A stretch of DNA of 64,000 nucleotides from Lampris incognitus (lineage: Eukaryota; Chordata; Actinopteri; Lampriformes; Lampridae). The notes under the pieces were generated by a model. The model searched no databases. It was not told the origin of the DNA and worked only from the letters and a program-made list of their open reading frames with translations. Both the position numbers and the translations under genes were made by a program. The stretch spans positions 1,116,001 to 1,180,000 of the forward strand of contig NW_026611077.1 of assembly GCF_029633865.1 (NCBI RefSeq). Direction: 5' to 3'. Of the stretch, positions 56,065 through 64,000 are shown piece by piece; the stretch's first letter is position 1, and every line of letters begins with the position of its first letter.

Positions 56065-58838
56065 TCACTGGAGGCTTAAGCAGCCTGCCATAACGGCTGC
56101 GCCGTCCCTCAGCCGAAACAGTAGGTGAAACACAGTCCAAAGCCGGCTGAGAAGCAGAACGCTGAACCCGTGAAGACACTGCCGGGGTCCTGGAAGGAGG
56201 ACGACCCCGACGGGGAACATGGGCCGGAAACACAACTTCGCCTGCCACCCTGTGCGGCGGTTTAAGCCTATCACGCTTGATAGGCTTAAACCCATATCCA
56301 GCACAAAACCCTTAGGACCCGTCTCAAGAACCCGAAATGGGCCATCGTATGGGGGTTGGAGGGGCGAGCGGTGAGCGTCATGCCGTACAAAAACAAAACG
56401 AGCCGACATGAGCTCCGCAGGCACGAACAACCGCGGAAAACAGTGGTGAACGGGGCCTGGAACCCAAGTGCTGTCGGACAAAAAAGGATAAACGGCTGGA
56501 CGGGGTTGAGGAGCGGAACTCCCAGGCAAAAATTCCCCAGGGACGCGGAGCGGCTGACCGAGCACCAGCTCAGCGGGCGAAGCGTCGAGGTCCTCCTTAG
56601 GAGCCGAACGAAACCCGAGCATAACCCAAGGTAAACGATCCACCCAGTTACCATTCGAGAGCGCAGCGCGCAGCGCTGCCTTGAGCAACCGGTGAAAACA
56701 TTCACACAAGCCATTAGCCTGAGGGTGATACGCGGTAGTGCGGTGTACCTGCACATCCAAGGATCGCGCAAGTGCCGACCAGAGCTCTGACACGAACTGG
56801 GGGCCCCTGTCTGATGTGATATCTGACAGAGTGCCAAAACGGGCGACCCAGGAGGAAAGAAAAGTGCGTGCAACATCCGAGGATGTTGTGGAGGACAGAG
56901 GGACAGCCTCTGGCCACCTGGTGGTCTGATCTACCATTGTGAGCAGGTGCGTAAAACCCTGTGAAGAAGGTAGAGGGCCCACCAGGTCCACATGCACGTG
57001 GTCAAAACGTCTGGCCGGGATCGGAAACGGTTCGAGGGGCGACTTAGTGTGCTGGTGGACCTTAGCGCGCTGGCACGCTACACATGCAGCTGCCCATCCC
57101 TTGACGTCCTTGCGGAGGCCAGGCCAGACGAACTTGGAACCGACCAACTTCACCGACGCCCGAACTCCAGGGTGTGAGAGGGAGTGAATCGAATCGAAAA
57201 CTCGACGGCGCCAGGCCACTGGAACAACGGGGCGGGGACGGCCGGTGGAGACATTGCAGAGGAGGGCAGGACTGCCTTCCTGCATCACAGCGTCCTCTAG
57301 CTTGAGGCCGGTACGCGTTGACCTAAGGGCAAGGACGTCCGAGTCGCTGGGCTGGTCGGCAGCCATAGCGGAGAAATCCACACCGAGGTGCACAGGACAC
57401 ACAAGCACACGCGACAGACAATCAGCAACAGGGTTGGACTTCCCGGCCACATGCTGAATGTCCGTTGTGAACTCGGAGATTGCCGCTAGGTGGCGCTGCT
57501 GACGAGCAGACCACGGCTCAGTCATCTTGGACATGGCGAAAATCAGCGGTTTATGATCCACATAAGCCGTGAATGGGCGACCCTCCAGCAGGAAGCGGAA
57601 ATGCCGGGTTTCAAGGTGCAGTGCCAGCAACTCCCGGTCAAAAACGCTGTACTTGCGCTCGCTATCTCGCAGTTTGCAGCAAAAAAATGCGAGTGGCTGC
57701 CACGCATTCGCCACACGCTGTTCAACCACAGCCCCCACGGCTATGTCAGACGCATCGGTTGTTAAAGCTATGGACGCCGTGGGTGTGGGATGGGCGAGGA
57801 GGGCAGCGTTAGCCAGGGCGCACTTAGCTCCGTCAAAGGCCAGGATCCGTTCGGGAGTCCAGTCGACAGGGTCGTTAGCCTTCTTAAGCCGCAGGGCTTC
57901 GTAAAGTGGCTGAAGGAGGTGGGCAGCGCGAGGGAAGAAACGGTTACAGAAATTCACCATGCCTAAGAATTCCTGCAATGCCTTAACAGAGACTGGGCGG
58001 GGAAATTCCGCCACCGCTTGCACCTTAGAAGGCAATGCGACCGCGCCTTGCGGCGAAATGCGGTGACCCAAGAAGTCAACAGTCCAAACTGGCACTTGGC
58101 CGGGTTGACTATCAGGCCATGTTCGTCCAGACGACGGAAAACCTGTTTCAGGTGCGCCAGGTGCTCTTCAGCTGACGGACTGGCAACTAATATGTCGTCG
58201 AGATAAACGAACACGAAATCCAGGTCACGCAACACCGAGTCCATCAGCCTCTGAAAGGTTTGCGCTGCCCCCTTCAAGCCAAATGGCATGCGCATGAACT
58301 CAAAAAGCCCAAATGGGGTGATCACTGTGGTCTTGGGCACGTCCTCTGCGCGCACGGGAACCTGATGATAGCCGCGCACCAGGTCCACCTTAGAGAAAAT
58401 AGTGGTACCTGCCAGGCGTATGGAAAAGCCCTGTATGTGTGGGATGGGATAGCGGTCATTGGCGGTGACGTTGTTCAGGCGGCGAAAGTCGCCGCAAGGC
58501 CGCCACGACCCATCTGCCTTGGGCACCATGTGAAGCGGCGAGGCCCACGGGCTGTTGGAACGCCTCACTATACCCAGACGCTCCATGATGGCGAACTCCT
58601 CCTTAGCTGTAATCAATTTTACCGCGTCGAGGCGCCGCGCGCGCGCAAAAACTGGCGGTCCCACAGTGGGAATGAAATGTTCTACCCCGTGTTTAGTAAC
58701 CGCGGTCGAAAAGGCAGGTGTAGTCACCGATGGAAAATCCTGCAGCAAACTCTGAAAAACATCCCCTAATGCTAAAAAGTTAGCGTGTGTTAACGGCCCG
58801 GCTCCCCCTGTCTCGCACGGAAAAGTGGGGAAAGACAC
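56065..58838 (-). pseudogene. Gypsy-D pol: RT, RNase H, integrase (frameshifted)
   Basis: The frame from 58838 has RT motifs [23 protein letters not shown] and [10 protein letters not shown] shift near 58080-58090 leads to the 676-codon frame 58095-56065. This has [13 protein letters not shown] and RNase H (TTDASDIAVGAV, RELLALHLETRHF, YVDHKPLIF). The integrase zinc region follows (HPGVRASVKL, CVACQRAKVH), then the core (VHVDLVGPLP, SDRGPQFVSEL, NGLCECF). All three catalytic acidic positions are present. Another frame change near 56285 affects the last part. It is among the best preserved gypsy pol copies here, and more complete than gypsy-A because the integrase is retained. Confidence 0.85.
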
Positions 58839-59206
58839 AGCACAATTAAACGGCGGTTTGCAACATCAACCAGCAGACCATTAGCACACAGAAAATTAGC
58901 GCCGATAATAGGAACAGTAATGGCGGCGACTACAAAGTCCCACTCAAAATGGCGCCCGTGGAAGCAAACAGTCACCAACCTTGTGCCAAACGTCGCAATG
59001 GACGAACCGTTAGCTGCACTTAACTGTGGGCCGCCTCCTTCGGCCGACCTGTCTGTCTTAGCTGGAGGGAGTAGGCTCTTTTGCGAGCCTGAGTCCACCA
59101 GAAACCGTCTTCCTGACATCGTGTCCTTAATGAAGAGCAGCTCACTACGTCCACCAGCGCCCACAGCTGCTACTGAGCGCTGCCCTGGAGTTTCCCGGCG
59201 CCTCAA
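58790..59206 (-). pseudogene. Gypsy-D protease region
   Basis: The frame contains RRFLVDSGSQKSLLPPAKTD, where DSG is the retropepsin catalytic motif, and FGTRLVTVCFHGRHFEWDF. It shifts near 58855 into the RT frame. It overlaps the end of gag. Confidence 0.75.
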
Positions 59207-59927
59207 ATGTGCACGGAGGGACGCGGCGCCTCGCCTTGCCGCAGAACCGCTGGTGGAAGAAACAGAGGCCGCTCCCGCGCCGTCTCCGGGCAGTCACTGC
59301 AGCCACCACTGCCGGGTCCGCGTCCTCCGACGCCGGCTGCAGAGGCTCCGATGCCACACTCTGCACAGAGAACTGTCTGGTAGCCAGCAGGACCCGATGG
59401 GCCTCCTCAGCCAAACCTTGGCAGTCACCAGCGGCCAGACACGGGGAGTTAGCCAAAGCCGCGCGCACAGGAGACGGAAGCTGGCGCAGGAAAACGTGCG
59501 GGAAAAGGAATCCACCTTCGTCCGAGCCTAGCAGCGGCAGGATATTGTCCATGAGATCCACAGCCGTCCCGTCGCCCAAACCGGATAGGGGAAGGATTCT
59601 ATCTGCCCTCTCTGCGGCAGATAGGCTGTACCTCCGGAGCAGAAGATGTTTGAGGGCGACGTATTTATCGTGTTGCGGAGGGGCGCGCAACAGCTGCATG
59701 GCCCGGCGTGTGGACTGCTGGTCCAGCGTAGCGATGACCAAATAGTATCTGGAGTCGTCCGCGGAGATTCCACGCAGGTGGAACAGTGCCTCGACATGCT
59801 GGAACCACAAAGCCGGGTTGCTCTGCCAGAACTCTGGGAGCTTCACAGCCGCGGCGAGAACGGCCGGCTGTGAGAGTTGGGGCGGCGTGGCCGAAGTGGA
59901 TTCACACTCCTCTTCTGCTCCAAACAT
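59145..59927 (-). CDS. Gypsy-D gag
   Basis: I place the start at the ATG at 59927 (MFGAEEECESTSATPP) rather than further upstream, because the frame upstream of it runs into the LTR. The capsid region holds VKLPEFWQSNPALWFQHVEA and FLRQLPSPVRAALANSP. The Cys/His motif GLCFFHQRFCG with a later PPC closes it. About 260 codons, uninterrupted. It is a full-length relative of gypsy-A gag, which lacks a dozen residues at the corresponding WFQHVEALF segment. Confidence 0.85.
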   Translation of the reverse strand: MFGAEEECESTSATPPQLSQPAVLAAAVKLPEFWQSNPALWFQHVEALFHLRGISADDSRYYLVIATLDQQSTRRAMQLLRAPPQHDKYVALKHLLLRRYSLSAAERADRILPLSGLGDGTAVDLMDNILPLLGSDEGGFLFPHVFLRQLPSPVRAALANSPCLAAGDCQGLAEEAHRVLLATRQFSVQSVASEPLQPASEDADPAVVAAVTARRRRGSGLCFFHQRFCGKARRRVPPCTFEAPGNSRAALSSSCGRWWT

Positions 59928-59947
59928 GTTCAATTCAGTGTCACCAA

Positions 59948-60123
59948 TGTGGCAGGATGGGGAAAAACACAGCAGACGAAGGCGAGTTTGCTGTTTATTC
60001 CTCAACTCCAAAAACCAAAACTGCAGCAGGGACAACCCTGCACCAGCAAGCCCGGGAACGTAAACCACGCCCCCAGCTCACAGTCCTGCTGGGTGAGAGG
60101 CATAGCCCCTAGTGTCCGCCACA
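59948..60123 (-). repeat. Gypsy-D 5' LTR
   Basis: A 176-bp partner of 55833-56008. The short leader 59928-59947 (TTGGTGACACTGAATTGAAC on the minus strand) is the likely primer-binding site. The 4-bp AGGG duplication and the unbroken minisatellite phase on both sides fix the insertion point exactly. Confidence 0.95.
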
Positions 60124-60700
60124 AGGGCAGTTTTTTGTTTACTTTATCATCTGGGCAGTTTTTTTGTTGTTGTTTACTTTATCACCTGGGGAGTTTTTTG
60201 CTTACTTTATCATCTGGGAAGTTTTTTTGTTGTTGTTTACTTTATCACAAGTGCAGTTTTTTGTTTACTTTATCACCGGGCAGTTTTGTTTTTTTTCCTG
60301 TTTACTTTATCAACTGGACAGTTTTTTGTTGACTATATCACCAGGGCAGTGTTTTGTTTACTTTATCACCTGGGCAGTTTTTTGTTTACTTTATCATTTG
60401 GGCAGTTTTTTTGTTGTTGTTTACTTTATCACCAGGGCAGTTTTTTGTTTACTTTATCATCTGGGCAGTTTTTTTGTTGTTTACTTTATCACCTGGGCAC
60501 TTTTTTGCTTACTTTATCATCTGGGCAGTTTTGTTGTTGTTGTTTACTTTATCACCAGGGCAGTTTTTTTGTTTACTTTATCATCTGGGCAGTTTTTTTT
60601 GTTTACTTTATCAACTGGGCAGTTTTTTGTTTACTATATCAGCAGGGCAGTTTTTTGTTTACTTTAACATCTGGGCAGTTTTTTTGTTTATCATCTGGGG
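60124..60700. repeat. Minisatellite, right part
   Basis: About 20 units of 27-34 bp alternating TTGTTTACTTTATCATCTGG and TTGTTTACTTTATCACCAGG, joined by GCAGTTTTTT and sometimes GTTGTT insertions. It is open in several frames (up to 215 codons, repeating FCLLYHLGSF-like peptides), but this is a property of the repeat and not a gene. Confidence 0.9.
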
Positions 60701-60759
60701 TTCATCATATTAGACCAATTAAACATGAGGTGAATAGAACAGTAACGTGCCAGTGTTAG

Positions 60760-61649
60760 CCAACTAAACTCTCTGGGTAGGCTTTTGAATGTCTGGGGTA
60801 TAGAGTTCTACTACACCACTGTCACCTTCACCCCCCCCCCCCCCAACACCATTATCATAGTCCTGTTGCTCTCTCAACCCAATGTTTTGCCTATTTCAAA
60901 ATGTGAGTACCTGGAGGCTATATAAAGAGTGCTTCGTTACTCTTTAATGAATACCTTGTTCTTAGATACCAAACCCTATTTTTGACATCACAGGTTTAAT
61001 TTTCATAGTGGTAATTTCATTATCATATTTATGGTATAGCAGATTTCACACTTCAAGTCAAGTCTATTGGTATAGACCAAAATCACAAGGTAGTCCTGAT
61101 AGCCTTTACAGTAAGTGCAATATACAACACCACCTATACATAGATCCTCAACTCAGATGAAGAAAACCTCCACAAGAAAACCTTATCAAAGAAAAAAAAG
61201 TCATTCAATAGGCTACAACTAATATTCAACTTGTCATTCAAATCTTGTCAATAAGTAATAATCTGTTATAAAAAAAATATTTTAATTACATAAAAATGAA
61301 TCAAGTGTCTGGTAATTTGAGGAGCTTACAACCTGACTTTAGGCCATCTTTTAACATCTGGGTCAAGAGCAGTCAAATGTGAGAGTGCATTAACCATTTA
61401 AAACTTCAGAAGAAAAACACTGTTGTTCTTGTGAGCATAGACTTGCATACCCTTACAATTACCTTATTTTGTCCTACATGCACCATCCAAACAAATAAAA
61501 AGCTAATTTTAATGCACTGAAAATAATGCATGCCATGTAAATGTGGCTACGAAGATTATTGAATGATTGAACATTAAGCAATTTCTGCTTAGTACACATT
61601 TTTACTAACATCATAATTCTCAGCAGGGAAATTATGGCGTCTTACTTAC
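60760..61649. other. TMEM68 intron, no recognisable feature
   Basis: AT-rich, with a C homopolymer of about 15 at 60830-60844. Nothing else recognisable. Confidence 0.5.
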
Positions 61650-61789
61650 TTTCTCTGCTAGCTCAGCAGCATCCATATTAGCATCGTAAAGGATGGGGTC
61701 ACCCAAGTAGGTACGGAATTTTACTGGGAAGCCACCATAAACTGGAGCTACGGGCAGGCGAAACTTCTCATACACCCAACGAAAGAACT
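61650..61789 (-). CDS. TMEM68: TMEM68 penultimate coding exon
   Basis: It encodes FFRWVYEKFRLPVAPVYGGF, PVKFRTYLGDPI and NMDAAELAEK. The acceptor is CTTCTTTTCAG and the donor AAA|GTAAGT. It begins in phase 1, matching the previous exon, and ends in phase 0, matching the last one. The YGGFPVK and RTYLGDPI blocks are what I recall as conserved in TMEM68 C-termini. Confidence 0.85.
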
Positions 61790-62352
61790 CTGAAAAGAAG
61801 GCCGAAAAGAGAAACAGACAAAGGGAAACTATGACAATCAGTTGTGAAGCCACATCAAATCCTTTAGCAGTTGTCACATGGCCTCCGACTCACTACCAGT
61901 TGATGGGATACGCACATCAGATTATTCAGAGTATAATAATAATCTGCATTGTTTGAATATGACTTCCAGTACATCCAAGTTCTTTTGAAACCAAGTCTGT
62001 GTTTTGAATTTGAAAAGCAGGTTTGGGTGAAAGACAATTATTGCACTGTGGCTGTCACATAAATAACTAAGAACCTTTGTTGAAGGACCTGACTGCAGAC
62101 ATTCAGGCATACTTTAGGAAAAATGGAAAATCAGTCACCAAAAGTTTGTTTCACATAAAAGTTGTTTTATCCACCACAGTCGGAAAGAAAACCAGTTTAA
62201 ACCAGTTGTGTGATGTGTGCTTCAGTTTTTCAGTGCCTATAACAATACTCATGGTCTCCACAAGGCTTTGTAAAATACCAAATCAAACACTAGTAGATAC
62301 CCAGTTGTGGGACTTCTTCAGGTCTTCTTTTAAATGTCAATGCCACACTTAC

Positions 62353-62413
62353 TGAGTGTTCCCAGTGACCGGAAGCCCTCGCGGACATTCTGAGTAAACA
62401 TTGGAATTATTGG
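62353..62413 (-). CDS. TMEM68: TMEM68 internal coding exon
   Basis: A 61-bp exon encoding PIIPMFTQNVREGFRSLGTL plus one base. The acceptor is CTCTTTTTCAG and the donor CTCA|GTAAGT. PMFTQN-REGFRS is a conserved TMEM68 segment following the acyltransferase core. Earlier exons, with the H-x4-D acyltransferase motif, must lie right of the window. Confidence 0.85.
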
Positions 62414-62789
62414 CTGAAAAAGAGGAAAACAAGATATGACAGGGATGTGAGAAAAATAGGATTTGAAAAAAGACACACCGTGTTAAAGAAACTATAGAAA
62501 AATGTAAAAAAAACACCATTCTCTAAAGCCATCACAAAAAGAAAATGAAGATTCTGTAAAGAAAAGAAGGAATTACAAATACCAAAAAAAACAAAAAAAA
62601 CCCAGCTAAGTTGCTGAAAACAGAAAATATAAAACACAAATTCCAATAGTGAAATAATATAGCTCTGTACTTCACATTATGACAAGTACAGAAGGCTCTT
62701 AAAAGCAAATTTTTGTCCGCAATACTCAAGATGTAGAAGTAATGTTGGTTAACGTTACCAATTAACTGGCCAAAAACATTTGAGGTTTT
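62414..62789. other. TMEM68 intron, no recognisable feature
   Basis: A-rich sequence with several A-runs. No gene or named repeat seen. Confidence 0.5.
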
Positions 62790-63150
62790 ATAATAATAAT
62801 AAAAATAACAACAACAACAATGATAATAATAATAATAACCATTATTTATAAAGCACATTTCAAAACAGTTACAAAGTGCTTTACAATAAAAACAGAACAA
62901 ATTTTAAATACAATAGATTAAAACAAACTAAAAGCCCTAAAAAATAAACACATTATAAAACACAAAGGGAGCAAAACACAAAGTCAAAAATTAAAAAGAA
63001 TTGACATGAAATTAAAACAAATAAAATCAGGTAAAATAAGCAGGCAGGTCAGATATAATCAGGCTATGATTTCCTGTGAAAATACGTTTTAAGAAGACAC
63101 TGACTCAGACAGCCTTGTTTCCTCAGGAAGGTTATTCCAGAGCCTCGGGG

Positions 63151-63424
63151 CCCTGATGGCAAAGACTCTGTCCCCTTTAGTTCTCAGCCTGGACTCAGGA
63201 AGAGACAGAAGACCTCTCTGCCCTGATGGCAAGGCTCTGTCCCCTTTAGTTCTCAGCCTGGACTCAGGAAGAGACAGAAGACCTCTCTGCCCTGATGGCA
63301 AGGCTCTGTCCCCTTTAGTTCTCAGCCTGGACTCAGGAAGAGACAGAAGACCTCTCTGCCCTGATGGCAAGGCTCTGTCCCCTTTAGTTCTCAGCCTGGA
63401 CTCAGGAAGAGACAGAAGACCTCT
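63151..63424. repeat. 69-bp tandem repeat, four copies, in LINE coding sequence
   Basis: Units of CCCTGATGGCAAGGCTCTGT and onward, 69 bp each. On the minus strand each adds 23 residues (SLPESRLRTKGDRALPSGQR and GLL) without breaking the frame. The plus strand is also open across the array. Confidence 0.95.
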
Positions 63425-63467
63425 GCCCGAGGATGTCAAACTACGCAAAGGTTCATAAGGGATTAAA

Positions 63468-63603
63468 AGATTCATCCATCCATCCATTATCGTAATCGCT
63501 TATCCTGCTCTCAGGGTCGTGGGGATCCTGGAGCCTATTCCAGCAGTCATTGGGCAGCAGGCGGGGAGAAAACCTGGACAGCCCGCCAGGCCATCACAGG
63601 GCC

Positions 63604-63696
<93 letters not shown>

Positions 63697-63890
63697 TCAT
63701 TCCTAGGGACAATTTAGTCTGCCAAGTCACCTGACCTACATGTCTTTGGACTGTGAGAGGAAACCGCAGCCCCCGGAGGAAACCCACACAGACACAGGGA
63801 GAACATGCAAACTCCACACTGAGGGCGACCCGGGATGACCCACCAAGGTTGGACTACCCCGGGGCTCGAACACAGGACCTTAAGAGCTAA
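63468..63890 (+). mobile_element. Common fish interspersed repeat
   Basis: Starts CATCCATCCATCCATTATCG, then TGGGCAGCAGGCGGGGAG, an AC run, CATTCATTCCTAGGGACAAT, GAGAACATGCAAACTCCACA and GGGGCTCGAACACAGGACCT. This is a repeat I recognise as widespread in fish genomes. Fragments also occur at about 10600-10685 and 37172-37440. It interrupts the L2 fragment. Confidence 0.65.
63605..63695. repeat. (AC)n microsatellite
   Basis: About 45 uninterrupted AC units within the interspersed repeat. Confidence 0.98.
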
Positions 63891-64000
63891 AATATAATCT
63901 GGAGCAGGTCATGAGGAACTTTAAAGGTTATCAACAAGAACTTAAAATCAACCCTAAAACAAACAGAGAAGCCGAAACAGCTGTGATGTGGTCATGCCTC

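Larger units (their letters stand above)
62790..64000 (-). mobile_element. L2-like LINE 3' fragment with internal expansion and insertion
   Basis: Reading leftward from 64000: VDFKFLLITFKV-like sequence, interrupted at 63890-63468 by another repeat. It then continues with LLIPYEPLRSLTSSGRGLL, the 23-residue tandem units, and VFAIRAPRLWNNLPEETRLS, as in L2 ORF2 C-termini. The 3' tail has AAAGCACTTTGTAACTG and ends in a TAA/TTA-rich run at 62795-62840. It runs off the right edge of the window. Confidence 0.7.

Noticed and set aside
55833-60123. Possible endogenous retrovirus with envelope gene
   Set aside because: Short LTRs, gag and pol only, no room or frame for an envelope between integrase and the 3' LTR; it is a gypsy retrotransposon.
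60112-60759. A 215-codon open frame and two overlapping long frames
   Set aside because: They are translations of a roughly 30-bp minisatellite and repeat the same short peptide; no start context or conserved domain.
63500-63817. Minus-strand frame with poly(Cys-Val)
   Set aside because: Produced by translating the AC microsatellite.

Overview
This is vertebrate DNA, almost certainly from a teleost fish. The one host gene I recognise is the 3' part of TMEM68 on the minus strand. Three coding exons (62353-62413, 61650-61789, 44982-45086) have correct splice sites and joining phases. Almost everything else is transposon sequence of fish type: a KDZ/Zisupton-like DNA transposon, gypsy LTR elements, a sushi-type chromovirus, Tx1-like L1, L2-like LINEs, other endonuclease-RT LINEs, a Tc1 element and MITEs. 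There is no bacterial-style operon, CRISPR array or viral genome.

Layout. Positions 1-34426 are a nest of transposons. The outermost element is gypsy-B (plus strand, 25148-34426, 5' end missing). Its gag is broken by the 5' end of a Tx1-like L1 running leftward (25147 down to position 1 and beyond). That L1 is interrupted between ORF1 and ORF2 by gypsy-A (1422-23885, minus strand, LTRs at both ends, 4-bp target duplication TCTC). Gypsy-A is interrupted in pol by a 19-kb KDZ DNA transposon (1907-20937). Separately, a sushi-like chromovirus sits inside the pol gene of gypsy-B (27964-31596).

The KDZ element is the most interesting object. It has unusually long terminal inverted repeats (about 1.4 kb) and a 17-exon transposase gene whose exons join in phase into one uninterrupted 917-codon frame. 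A second, multi-exon gene on the opposite strand starts just inside the other repeat. Both genes appear to take promoter and 5'-UTR intron from the duplicated repeats and run toward each other.

Positions 34.4-42.4 kb hold a P2X7-like domain fragment, a decayed LINE (LINE-A) carrying a foldback MITE, and a solo LTR with a clean 5-bp target duplication inside a DNA-transposon remnant. A tRNA-like stretch and a 53-bp tandem repeat follow. The TMEM68 3' UTR occupies roughly 42.5-44.98 kb. The last TMEM68 intron (45087-61649, 16.6 kb) is filled by LINE-B, a second LINE-A broken by L2, L1 and Tc1 pieces, and a complete gypsy (gypsy-D) that landed inside a minisatellite. From 62.8 kb to the end lies an L2-like LINE fragment with a 69-bp tandem expansion and a nested interspersed repeat.

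All family names come from motif recognition by eye. Exon models are inferred from splice consensus and phase, not from transcripts.
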